This document shows, piece by piece, positions 27,594-35,839 of a DNA stretch of 40,431 bases; within the stretch, counting starts at the first letter, position 1, and each line of letters starts with the position of its first letter. A program made the position numbers and the translations under genes. The notes beneath the pieces were generated by a model that did no database searches, had not been told where the DNA came from, and was given only the letters and a program-made list of their open reading frames with translations. This DNA comes from G020353115 sp964389685. Its GTDB lineage: Bacteria; Bacteroidota; Bacteroidia; Bacteroidales; VadinHA17. Location of the stretch: positions 1 to 40,431 of the forward strand of contig CAYMFM010000030.1 in assembly GCA_964389685.1 (NCBI GenBank). Reading direction: 5' to 3'.

Positions 27594-27939
27594 CAGATTG
27601 TATTCACCAGGTCTTCGCTTACATCCCATAGCCATCTGGAGTCACAATTCTTCTATCAAAATAGCCTCCGGCATTGTTCACCAGGACATCCAGCCGATTG
27701 TACCGGAGAAGAAAATCATTGGCAAACGCATGGACCGAATCCGTATCGGAGAGATCACAGATCCTCAGGTCCACGTTGCTGTTTCCACTCACCTGGATGA
27801 TCTCTTTATGAGCTGCTTCTCCTCTCTCTTTGTTTTTGCACAGCATCACAACATGCGAACCCATACGGGCAAGTGCAAGGGCGGTGACTTTGCCAATGCC
27901 TGAATTGGCTCCGGTGACCAGGACTGTCTTTTCTTTCAT
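27594..27939 (-). pseudogene. Short-chain dehydrogenase/reductase with internal deletion
   Basis: The N-terminal half of an SDR is intact, starting MKEKTVLVTGANSGIGK (from 27939) with the Rossmann TGxxxGIG motif, a DLSDTDSV segment and VLVNNAGG. It runs to IVTPDG, where the frame ends at 27619. Just across the junction another frame reads LWDVSEDLVNTI and stops at 27594. That is the usual last dozen residues of this SDR group (LWxVSExL). About 150 residues in the middle, including the YxxxK active site, are missing and the ends are out of frame. I infer an internal deletion of roughly 0.45 kb, and the remnant cannot be an active enzyme. A 42-codon frame (27501-27629) across the scar is probably accidental. 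Confidence 0.75.
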
Positions 27940-28204
27940 ATCACGTGCGTTATTTGTTTTCCATTCTAAGGTAATCACAGACATACATTTATCAAAAAAC
28001 AGATCCACCAATTATCAACTCCGATAGAGTTGAATAATTTTGAATCTCTTTGTACTACAATAATCCAGGGCCGATGGCCTTGTCAAAAATTAAATTAAAA
28101 TTTAATATCGCTGTTGTTCTGTTATTCTAAAAACTACGAATTTATTATCTTTCCCTGAATAAACAGATCATTCTCAAATAAGTTCAAATAAACACATAAA
28201 AAAG

Positions 28205-29890
28205 ATGAGCCACATTTCGAAAATTGTTCCACTTATCTACATTATTGCATTGTCTTCCTGTCTCTCTACAGAAACAGCGAAGGAGGACTACCAGGCAAAG
28301 GTTGACAGTATCCTTGCAGCGCAGGTACCGGAAGATGGTCCGGGATGTGCTGTTGCCATCGTCAGGGATGGAACGATTTTTTACACTACGGAACGGGGTC
28401 TTACCAACCTGGAGTATAAGATCCCTGTGACCCGGGAAACACCGTTTCATGTCGCTTCGGTATCGAAGCAGTTCACGACCTTTGCCATCCTGCTCCTTGA
28501 ACAGGAAGGGAAGCTGTCGCTTGACGATGATATCCGGAAGTACCTGCCAAACATTCCTGAATTTGACCAGACCATTACTATCCGGCATCTTGCAACGCAT
28601 ACCAGTGGCATCCGGGACCAGTGGGAATTGCTAGCCATGGCAGGCTGGCGTCTGGATGATGTAATCACCCAGTCGCAAATCATCCGGACCCTGGAACACC
28701 AGCAGGATTTGAACTTTGAACCGGGTTCCGAATTCCTGTATTGCAACAGCGGTTTTACGCTGCTTGCAGAAATCGTGGCAACCGTATCGGGTCAGTCATT
28801 TCCTGAATTCTGCAGGAAAAGAATATTCGAACCGCTGGAAATGCCGAACACTCATTTTCATGATGATCACCAGATGATCGTTAAGAACAGGGCATATTCC
28901 TACTATCTGACCAGTGACAGCATCTACAAAAAGAGTGTGCTGAGCTATGCCAATGCCGGTGCAACCAGCCTGTTCACCACTGCCGAAGACCTGGGCAAGT
29001 GGCTTATTAATCTTGAAACGGGGGATCTGGGCGGTCGCGAACTGCTTGAGAAAATGCACCAAAGAGGCATCCTGAACAGCGGGGATACCATTGATTACGC
29101 ACTGGGGTTGAGTCACGGTACGTACAGGGGATTGCGGTTAATCGGTCACAGCGGAGGGGATGCCGGGTTCCGCTCTTATGCCGGAAGGTTCCCGGATCAA
29201 AGATTGGGAATCGTTGTTTTGCAAAACGCTGCTTATGCTAATCCGTCCGTTTTATCCAGGGAAATTGCAGCCGTGTTTCTTGAAGAGCAGATGGAACCGA
29301 TTGAAGAGACAGAGCCAACCGAAAAACCCGATGAAGAGGATTTTATTACCGTTGATCAGGAAACGCTGAAAAAATATGAAGGATTTTATGAGCTGCAGCC
29401 ATATGATATTTATGCAAAAATCTTCATGCAGGATGATCATTTATGGTTGGAGCAGGGCTGGAATGGAAGGAAAAACGTGCTCAGGACACTAAGTGAAACC
29501 AGGTTCAATATAGAAGAAGAGGAAGCCTATGCCGTTTTCAATGAGAATGATGAAAAAGAGGTAATCCTGACAATTGAATTCGCGGAGCTTAAGGTGACCG
29601 GGAAAAGGGTTGCCAGTTGGACTGAACTTTCAGGAGGCCTTGAAGCTTTTGAAGGAAGGTATTACAGTGATGAGCTTGGGACCTTCTACGATCTTACTGT
29701 CCAGAACGATACACTGGTTGCTTTGCACAGGAGGCATGAGCCGATTACTCTTACACGGATCAGGAAAGATGGGTTTCGTGGCAATGCCTGGTGGTTTGGG
29801 AAGCTGGAATTCCAGCGGGAAGACGGGAAGATCACTGGTTTTCTCCTGTCGGGCAGCCGGGTGAGGAATTTGAAGTTTGCAAAAAAATAA
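28205..29890 (+). CDS. Serine beta-lactamase-fold hydrolase (lipoprotein)
   Basis: This 561-residue protein has the class-C beta-lactamase / penicillin-binding-protein-like fold. S85-x-x-K88 (SVSK), Y179-x-N181 (YCN) and the third motif HSGG are all present. The N-terminus carries a lipobox (ALSSC, acylated C19), which places it in the periplasm facing a membrane. After residue 380 there is an acidic E/P-rich linker (EEQMEPIEETEPTEKP) and a C-terminal beta domain of about 160 residues. Such proteins are usually esterases or peptidases, for example acting on D-amino-acid peptides, rather than antibiotic-resistance enzymes. It converges on a second family member at 30371-32146. Confidence 0.88.
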   Translation: MSHISKIVPLIYIIALSSCLSTETAKEDYQAKVDSILAAQVPEDGPGCAVAIVRDGTIFYTTERGLTNLEYKIPVTRETPFHVASVSKQFTTFAILLLEQEGKLSLDDDIRKYLPNIPEFDQTITIRHLATHTSGIRDQWELLAMAGWRLDDVITQSQIIRTLEHQQDLNFEPGSEFLYCNSGFTLLAEIVATVSGQSFPEFCRKRIFEPLEMPNTHFHDDHQMIVKNRAYSYYLTSDSIYKKSVLSYANAGATSLFTTAEDLGKWLINLETGDLGGRELLEKMHQRGILNSGDTIDYALGLSHGTYRGLRLIGHSGGDAGFRSYAGRFPDQRLGIVVLQNAAYANPSVLSREIAAVFLEEQMEPIEETEPTEKPDEEDFITVDQETLKKYEGFYELQPYDIYAKIFMQDDHLWLEQGWNGRKNVLRTLSETRFNIEEEEAYAVFNENDEKEVILTIEFAELKVTGKRVASWTELSGGLEAFEGRYYSDELGTFYDLTVQNDTLVALHRRHEPITLTRIRKDGFRGNAWWFGKLEFQREDGKITGFLLSGSRVRNLKFAKK

Positions 29891-29970
29891 TTATTTTGGA
29901 TTAACGTATATATCCCCCACCCCGAAAATCCTGTCCGCCTGGTGGATCAGGATAGGGGGAGGAATAGTTA

Positions 29971-30210
29971 TTAACCCGAAAAATTCAAAGAATTTTTCGC
30001 CGTTTATGGCTGACGAAAAGTCAAATTCAAGTATGTCAACTGTTTCACTCAACAGTTATCTTCAAAACTGATGAAAATTTCATACCCAAACTTGAGGGTA
30101 TTGAATTTGACTTTTATCAGGGTTAACCCTGACATATATAATTGATAATCAATAGATTACAATTATGTATCGTCATTATTCATGCTGAATGCATGAATAA
30201 TTCGGGTTAA
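29971..30210. repeat. 240-bp palindrome-rich MITE-like element, copy 2
   Basis: Same length, orientation and terminal repeats (TTAACCCGAA / TTCGGGTTAA) as copy 1. Compared with 71-310 there are six differences. Three are the loop of the first hairpin (TTT there, AAA here), two lie just after it, and one is at the edge of the central palindrome. The base run GTTA precedes both copies. It lies between convergent stop codons, where insertion does not break a gene. Confidence 0.8.
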
Positions 30211-30228
30211 TCCTGGTTTGGAATTAAC

Positions 30229-30323
30229 CGGTCCATGGATTGTTTTCCCGCTAAATATCAAAGTAGTTGGACCGGTAATGATTGATTGCAGCTCCTTCTA
30301 AAAACATGTCACTCCTACGGAGT
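30229..30323. repeat. 95-bp structured intergenic element, copy 2
   Basis: It shares CGGTCCA, GCTAAATA, AGTTGGACCGG and CTAAAAACATG with 10871-10965 at identical spacing. The outer stem ACCGGTCCA / TGGACCGGT is even longer here (9 bp). The terminal hairpin is ACTCC-TAC-GGAGT. Immediate adjacency to the 240-bp element may be coincidental or may mark a preferred landing area. Confidence 0.65.
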
Positions 30324-30370
30324 TTAATGACACCATGTTTGACATCTGCCACTATCGGCAAACTGATCAA

Positions 30371-32146
30371 CTATTTTCTTTTCGCTTTAAATGATCCGTT
30401 GGGTTGTTCGGAGACCAGTTCGATTGCTTCCCCTTTCTCATTTACATTGAAAATAATCCGGAACCCCTCCAGTCCTTTCAATGCAAAAACATGTTCTTTT
30501 ACCGGGATTAATTCGTATTCGGGTTGTCCCTCGATGAATGCATTCAGGGTTTTTTCGCCGGTTATGTATATTTTAATGATGGCCCCTCCAAAATCAAATT
30601 CGCCGGCATATTTTTCCAGTTCTTCTTTTTCCAGTTCTTTAACGTGAGGTTCTTTGATGAATTCGATATCCGATACGCCCGTTTCCAGTTCCATGGTTAA
30701 CTTATTGACTTCTCCCTGAACGTTGTAGTGAAACTTGATTTTTTGTTTTCCGATATCCGGGTCTTCCCCCTCAAAGATATCCAGGTGATAATGGTTCAGT
30801 TTCAGTTGAAAAGGTTGTAATGCAGCTACCAACTGGCTATCCGATAACGATATCGTTACGGTTCCGTATGCCGGGTGCACGTAGCTGCCGGTATACTCCT
30901 CCAGCGGGAAGGAGGGTTTTGTATTTTCCAGCCTGCTGACATCCTCAACTGCCGGCTCTTCCCCTTTTTCTCTTGCTTCCCTTACGGGTCCGAACTGTTT
31001 CTCCTGCCAGTCTATCTCTTCAAGTCCGAGTAACCGGTCCACAATATAATTCCGGACCACACCCGTTATGGAGGCTCCGTCAAAATTTGTCAGGACAACA
31101 ATGCCTATTCCATCCATTGGGTAGAGACTTACGTCAGATATAAAGCCGTCTATTCCTCCGCCGTGTGAACAGCGGTAGTGTCCCCTGTAGGAAGTAATGC
31201 CCCATCCCAGTCCGTAGCTTGAAAAGAAAATCTCATCTGTCATGGTTTGGGAAGAGACCATTTGCGGGGCATGTGCTTTTTTCAAAAAGCTTTCCGAGAC
31301 GATTTCTGCACCTTTGAATTTTCCATTGTTCAGGTGCATGATTATCCAGTTGCTCATTTCCAGAACATTGGAATTGATACTTCCTGCCGGACCGATAGCA
31401 TCGATATTCCTGAAGGGTACCCGTGTAATTTTCTCATCCCTTTTCGAATAGGGGTAAGAGAAATTATCTGCTTTCTGTATATCGTTCACGGAGAAGTTCG
31501 ATTTGTTCATCTCCAGCGGAATGAAGATCCTCTCCTTTACAACCGTTTCCCAATTCATCCCGGAAACTTCCTCCACAAGAATACCGGCTGTCATGAACAT
31601 CAGGTTCTGATACTGGTACGCTGACCTGAAACCTCTTGACGGCTCCAGGTACTGAAGTCTGTTAAACAGTTCATTGCGTGACAGGTCCTTACCGTACCAG
31701 ACGAAATCATGCCTTGGTAAACCCGAGCGGTGGCACATCAGGTCGGTTGGAGTCATGTGGTTGGTAACGTAATCATCATACATTTTAAAGGTTGGAATGT
31801 ATGTGATGACCGGTTCATTGAGGTCAACTTTATCCTCATCCACAAGTTGCCCAACCGCAACGGACGTAAACGCTTTTGTGCACGATCCGATAGCAAAGAG
31901 GGTTTCTCCGGTTACCGGCAACTTTTTCTCCACATCCCGGTATCCGAACCCTTTCACCCAGACAACAGAAGAATCTTTTACAACAGCTACTGCAAGCCCG
32001 GGAACCTCCCATTCCTGCATGGCGTTCTCAATGTATTTATCCACTCCACGGAGTGCTTTATCGACAGATGTTACCTGAGCCTGTGCTGCAGGAAACATGA
32101 TCTGACAGATAATAACTGTCAAGAGGCAAGTGAGGATCTTTTTCAT
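30371..32146 (-). CDS. Exported serine beta-lactamase-fold hydrolase
   Basis: This 591-residue exported protein (signal peptide 1-24, ending AQAQ) has the beta-lactamase-class-C fold. The motifs are S88-x-x-K91 (SCTK), Y179-x-N181 (YQN) and HGGG near residue 330. About 150 residues with two beta-rich segments follow the catalytic domain, one beginning LEEYTGSYVHPAYGTVTISL (DUF3471-like) and one beginning ELEKYAGEFDFGGAIIKIYI. It is a paralogue of the 28205 gene but has an ordinary signal peptide rather than a lipobox. It is the last gene of a minus-strand set, 41 bp after the SGNH hydrolase gene. Confidence 0.9.
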   Translation of the reverse strand: MKKILTCLLTVIICQIMFPAAQAQVTSVDKALRGVDKYIENAMQEWEVPGLAVAVVKDSSVVWVKGFGYRDVEKKLPVTGETLFAIGSCTKAFTSVAVGQLVDEDKVDLNEPVITYIPTFKMYDDYVTNHMTPTDLMCHRSGLPRHDFVWYGKDLSRNELFNRLQYLEPSRGFRSAYQYQNLMFMTAGILVEEVSGMNWETVVKERIFIPLEMNKSNFSVNDIQKADNFSYPYSKRDEKITRVPFRNIDAIGPAGSINSNVLEMSNWIIMHLNNGKFKGAEIVSESFLKKAHAPQMVSSQTMTDEIFFSSYGLGWGITSYRGHYRCSHGGGIDGFISDVSLYPMDGIGIVVLTNFDGASITGVVRNYIVDRLLGLEEIDWQEKQFGPVREAREKGEEPAVEDVSRLENTKPSFPLEEYTGSYVHPAYGTVTISLSDSQLVAALQPFQLKLNHYHLDIFEGEDPDIGKQKIKFHYNVQGEVNKLTMELETGVSDIEFIKEPHVKELEKEELEKYAGEFDFGGAIIKIYITGEKTLNAFIEGQPEYELIPVKEHVFALKGLEGFRIIFNVNEKGEAIELVSEQPNGSFKAKRK

Positions 32147-32187
32147 AACGGTAGTGTTTTTATTATCTCATTTTTCAAAACGGGTTA

Positions 32188-33297
32188 TCAATGTCCTCCT
32201 CGAGTGTAAAATTCCTTCACTTTAAATACTTTTTTCCCCGGATCGGTTGAATCGATGCATTCCACGAAGGTACTGGCGATTCTTTTAAATGCTTTGCCGT
32301 TTGGATGCAGTTCATCTGCCCACTCGTGATCCTCCAAAGCGCCCCGGCTGTCAATATGGCACACCTGTTTTCTCCCCTTCCCCACCCCGATCAGCATTTC
32401 ATTGAATTCATGGATCAGTGCAGCCACGACACTTCGCTGTTCTTCCTTATCGGTTATTCCTTTTAACAACAATGGGTAATAGAGCCATTTCCCATTTCCC
32501 ATCAGCAGTCGAAGCAGAAAAACAAAGGGATTTCTGTTGCAGGAAGGAATGGCAAAGTCGTATCCCTGGGTTATGATCTTCATATCCGGGAATTTTCCGG
32601 ATAGCTCGATCCCCCAGAAGACCAGGGAATACATGATGCGGAAGAGGTTTATCAATGCAGCAAAATCTTTGTTTATGAATTTCTTTCCAACCACAATCCG
32701 GCGTGCCTGGATATCTGTATACCCATCCTGCACCAGTTTCCCGACCAGGTTTTCATCCTCCTGCAAAAGAGTTGCATTTACCTGTGACCGTTTGTGTACG
32801 AGTTTTGCCAGGCGTTGTTCACCGACAATATCATTTCCACCTCCACTGATCAGGAAAACTTCAGGCTGGTAGAGGCTCAATTCATCGATATACTCTCCTT
32901 CATATAGAATGTTTGCCACCCAGTCACCGCCAAAGGCAAGGCTGTACACCGGGTAAGGAGTAAGCTTCAGCAGCCAATCGACCAGATCCCGGATGAACCA
33001 GGGATATTCGAACCATGAATCGCCCTCAGCCAGGATGATCTTTTTCCCGGTCCGAAAGGACCGTTGCCGCTTCAGCCGGTTAAATCTTCTGTTTTTCAGT
33101 CTTTTACCGGAACGGTTCAGGAAACCTGCGATCCCCCTGTTTGCCGAGGAGTGATTGATCACATCCCCCTCGTTGATATCAAAAATACGTTTGATGATAC
33201 GCCGGAAGTCGTGCTTATCGATCAGCTCCATCAACGATTCCAGTTCGTCAGCGGAGATATATCCCCGGCAGAGTTTATCGATCAGTTCTTCCTTCAT
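32188..33297 (-). CDS. Cytoplasmic SGNH/GDSL-type hydrolase
   Basis: This 369-residue protein has the SGNH blocks: S94 in AEGDSWFEYP (block I), Gly in AFGGDW (block II), N155 in SGGGNDIV (block III), and D328/H331 in DELHPNG (block V). It should be an esterase or lipase-like hydrolase. There is no signal peptide or membrane segment. The first 80 residues are helical, charged and not assigned to a known domain; residues 62-86 are strongly basic and could bind nucleic acid or membrane. Its ATG overlaps the TAA of the upstream barrel gene by one base (33297), so translation is coupled. Confidence 0.82.
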   Translation of the reverse strand: MKEELIDKLCRGYISADELESLMELIDKHDFRRIIKRIFDINEGDVINHSSANRGIAGFLNRSGKRLKNRRFNRLKRQRSFRTGKKIILAEGDSWFEYPWFIRDLVDWLLKLTPYPVYSLAFGGDWVANILYEGEYIDELSLYQPEVFLISGGGNDIVGEQRLAKLVHKRSQVNATLLQEDENLVGKLVQDGYTDIQARRIVVGKKFINKDFAALINLFRIMYSLVFWGIELSGKFPDMKIITQGYDFAIPSCNRNPFVFLLRLLMGNGKWLYYPLLLKGITDKEEQRSVVAALIHEFNEMLIGVGKGRKQVCHIDSRGALEDHEWADELHPNGKAFKRIASTFVECIDSTDPGKKVFKVKEFYTRGGH

Positions 33298-33995
33298 TAT
33301 TTAAATCCCCTTTTAAAAGAGAAGGAATGAAATCGGTATGCGGCGTTCAGCAGCGCCAGGTAATAGACATCGAGTGATTTTGAGTTGTCCGAAGTATATC
33401 CGTCAAGATAGTCGGTACGGATATACCGTCCACCCAGTTCGATCCCGATCATTATTCTTCTGGCTACTCCTATCTGGAACCCGATTCCGCCGGGAAATGC
33501 CAGGGCAATATTCCGGAAATCATCCTTAAAATCCTCTTCCAGCTCCCCTCCGGGAATTGGTTCATAATAGACTGCTCCTATACCAACGAATCCATAGGCT
33601 GTAAAACGGGGAACCTCAAGCCGGTATCCTTTGCGGTTATATCCTGTTCCCCTGGTCCTATAAAAATGGAATTCCGCCTGAACCGATGGTTCAAAAAGAA
33701 ATGTATTGTATATATACCCCCTGTTCTCATTATCGGATCCTTTATCCGTGCCATATCCCCAACCCAGGTACAGGCTGCCCTTTACCGTGATTCGATCCTG
33801 AATGGTATACCGGATCCCTGCAGAAAGTGCTGCACGGGTGGATAATCCTCCAATATCCCCGAAAATGGTAGTGGTTCCAACACCGACAACTGCTTCATAC
33901 CGGTCGAACTGGTATTGCTGACCATTGGATGGAAGAAGCAGGATGAAAAACAGAACCGAAGCGGAGGTTGTCCTAATGATTGATCGACTTCTCAT
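33297..33995 (-). CDS. Outer-membrane beta-barrel-like protein
   Basis: I start this at the ATG at 33995 because it directly precedes a signal peptide (MRSRSIIRTT, then a hydrophobic core ending LPSNGQQ). The open frame reaches a TTG at 34022. The mature protein, about 205 residues, alternates glycines and aromatics in short beta strands (VVGVGTTTIFGDIGGLS, GIRYTIQDRITVKGSLYLG, FVGIGAVYYEPIPGG, ELGGRYIRTDYLDGY). This suggests an eight-stranded barrel similar to porin-family or DUF6089 proteins of Bacteroidota. The function is unknown. It is the first gene of a three-gene minus-strand unit with the SGNH hydrolase and the beta-lactamase-fold protein. Confidence 0.75.
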   Translation of the reverse strand: MRSRSIIRTTSASVLFFILLLPSNGQQYQFDRYEAVVGVGTTTIFGDIGGLSTRAALSAGIRYTIQDRITVKGSLYLGWGYGTDKGSDNENRGYIYNTFLFEPSVQAEFHFYRTRGTGYNRKGYRLEVPRFTAYGFVGIGAVYYEPIPGGELEEDFKDDFRNIALAFPGGIGFQIGVARRIMIGIELGGRYIRTDYLDGYTSDNSKSLDVYYLALLNAAYRFHSFSFKRGFK

Positions 33996-34096
33996 GGTAG
34001 TGCAAGATAGTAAATTTTTCAAATCGTGTTGAAAGAGGCACCATCATGGCATCTCTACGTTCTGCTTCACCGATAGATTTACAGAACCAAAAAACA

Positions 34097-34149
34097 ATGT
34101 AGGTCGACTCTTCCAAAGGAATGCCTTCGGCAAGAGAGTCGACCTACAT
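34097..34149. repeat. Long perfect hairpin enclosing a REP-like motif
   Basis: ATGTAGGTCGACTCT (34097-34111) and AGAGTCGACCTACAT (34135-34149) are a perfect 15-bp inverted repeat. The 23-nt loop contains CCAAAGG-AAT-GCCTTCGG, itself an imperfect hairpin matching 317-336. A degenerate third arm, AGTCGACCTAAAT, lies near 34207-34219. It sits downstream of the radical SAM gene and upstream of the barrel gene, so it may shape the 3' end of the former. There is no T-run for an intrinsic terminator. Confidence 0.65.
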
Positions 34150-34229
34150 ACTATCAGGATTACCCGATGGTTTGGTGCCATGAATTATTGTTCGGAGGTA
34201 AATCGCAGTCGACCTAAATATGTCTTTAT

Positions 34230-35645
34230 TTACCTGTTAAATCCCTGATTCCGCAGGCGGATCAATGTTCGGAACATCGGTTCGGTCAACTGTTCTTCCC
34301 TTCTCAATCGTAATGCTTCCGTGAGCATCTCTTCCGAAGGGGAGGATTCCTCTGCCGGTATCCAGTTTGGACGGGACTTCACCGCCCCGGAAATGATCCG
34401 GTCAATTTTCTCTTTTCCCAGTGCACCGGAGATATAAAACCGGGGTTCCAGCAACGGGTCTTCTTTTCTTACCTGTTTTTCCTGCAGGGCAATGTTGTAC
34501 AGCGGGGTGCCCGGGTAGATCCGCAGGCCTGTTGTCATGTGAACCATATCGTTCTTATTGATCCACTCATCGACAAATCCGAAGGTTTCTTCCATTGTTT
34601 TTTCAGTTTCACCGGGTCCCCCGAAGGTAAAGAACCACATGGCAGGCAGGTCTGTATCACGGAGAAGGGATGCTGTATTCTTAAGCTGTTCGATCGTAAA
34701 ATTCTTACCCAGGTTAACCAGCATTTTCTGCGATGCCGAATCCGGGGTGCAATCGATCTGTGAAAAACCTGCATTGATCATCAGCCTGAAAAGCTCACTG
34801 CTTGTGTGTGCCGGGTTGATGCCCATGGTTCTGAATTTCGTTTTTATCTTCCGCCGGATGATCTCCCGGCAGATTGATTCTGCCCAGCCGGGAGGGTCGT
34901 TGAATGTAGAATCAACAAATTCAAAAGCCACTTCACCCATTCGCTGCAAAGCCTGACTGATCTCTTCCGCAATATCCTTCACGTTCCTGAACCGGTACTG
35001 TCTGCCCTCGATCATAGGGTAGGTACAATAGATGCATTTGTGATTACATCCCCGTTTGGTCTGGATGGAATAAACTCCCCTTGTGCGGTAGGGTAAAAAA
35101 TCGATGTGCCTGTCGATTTCGGAAAAAGGGAGGTTATCCAGGTCAGAATCAGGTACAGTGAAGGCATTCCGGCTCCGTTCAATCCCTCCTGTCAGCACTC
35201 CCGGAATAGTGGTAACATCCAGGCCGTTCTCCAGGTTTTCCAGCAGCCTGGGAAATGACTGCTCCGCTTCACCGACAATCCCGAAGTCGGCTTCAAACCG
35301 GGTCATCAGTTCATCCGGGAAAATGCTGAATCCACTTCCGCCAAGGATAAGGGGAGCCGCAGGGTAGTTGCGCAGGGGAAGAATAAAATCCCTGAAGATC
35401 TGATCGACATAATAATTGAGTTTGCCAATCACCATATCGTCGATGTTCCGGATACTGACACCAATGTAATCCGGCATAAATGCTGCCACTTCACGGGACA
35501 GGTCTTTCCCTTCATCTGCTATCCCGTCGAATAACCTGATGTGGAAATTTTTCCGGAGGATTGAAGCCAGGAGGCACAATCCGATGGGCGGAACAGGGTA
35601 AGGGTATTTTTCAGTACTGGCATTAACCAGTAAAAGCTTCTTCAT
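34230..35645 (-). CDS. Radical SAM protein with N-terminal B12-binding-like domain
   Basis: This 471-residue cytoplasmic enzyme begins with a cobalamin-binding-type Rossmann domain (residues 1-150: LLLVNAS, PPIGLCLLASIL, LILGGSGFSIFP, FGIVGEAEQSFPRLL). A radical SAM barrel follows with the cluster motif C200-x3-C204-x2-C207 (RGCNHKCIYC) and later FGGPGETEKT. The His of the DxHxxG base-off cobalamin motif is not seen; the equivalent loop is LFDGIADEG, so B12 may bind base-on or not at all. The reaction could be a methylation or rearrangement; neighbours give no substrate clue. It is separated from the PKD gene upstream by 194 bp. Confidence 0.88.
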   Translation of the reverse strand: MKKLLLVNASTEKYPYPVPPIGLCLLASILRKNFHIRLFDGIADEGKDLSREVAAFMPDYIGVSIRNIDDMVIGKLNYYVDQIFRDFILPLRNYPAAPLILGGSGFSIFPDELMTRFEADFGIVGEAEQSFPRLLENLENGLDVTTIPGVLTGGIERSRNAFTVPDSDLDNLPFSEIDRHIDFLPYRTRGVYSIQTKRGCNHKCIYCTYPMIEGRQYRFRNVKDIAEEISQALQRMGEVAFEFVDSTFNDPPGWAESICREIIRRKIKTKFRTMGINPAHTSSELFRLMINAGFSQIDCTPDSASQKMLVNLGKNFTIEQLKNTASLLRDTDLPAMWFFTFGGPGETEKTMEETFGFVDEWINKNDMVHMTTGLRIYPGTPLYNIALQEKQVRKEDPLLEPRFYISGALGKEKIDRIISGAVKSRPNWIPAEESSPSEEMLTEALRLRREEQLTEPMFRTLIRLRNQGFNR

Positions 35646-35839
35646 TGAGTGGTCATATTCCGGTTATACAGGTTTGCTAATGGATCACAGTTATTTTCCA
35701 GAATTGAACGGATTCGATCGAACGGCTAAAAATACGCTTTTCTGACGGAAATGTAGATATGATGAACGCGATTTCAACAGGAAATGGAAGGGCTTCACTA
35801 TGGGATCTTTTACTTCCGGAAATTCCCGGTATGAGGAAG

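Larger units (their letters stand above)
29891..30370. other. Repeat-filled gap between two convergent hydrolase genes
   Basis: This 480-bp gap has no gene. It starts with a C-rich/G-rich hairpin (TCCCCC near 29920 pairing with GGGGGA near 29957, and an inner ATCCTG/CAGGAT) that could end the upstream transcript, though no T-run follows. The 240-bp element copy 2 (29971-30210) comes next. The 95-bp structured element copy 2 (30229-30323) begins 18 bp after that, followed by about 45 bp to the next stop codon. Confidence 0.6.

Noticed and set aside
27501..27629. A 42-codon frame (starting MGCKRRPGEY) across the SDR scar as a separate small gene.
   Set aside because: It overlaps the deletion junction and the SDR tail in another frame and has no recognisable domain or start context.
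28205..32146. Two beta-lactamase-fold genes as an antibiotic-resistance cassette.
   Set aside because: Length, extra C-terminal domains and the lack of mobile or resistance context fit the broad serine-hydrolase family; no resistance role can be inferred.
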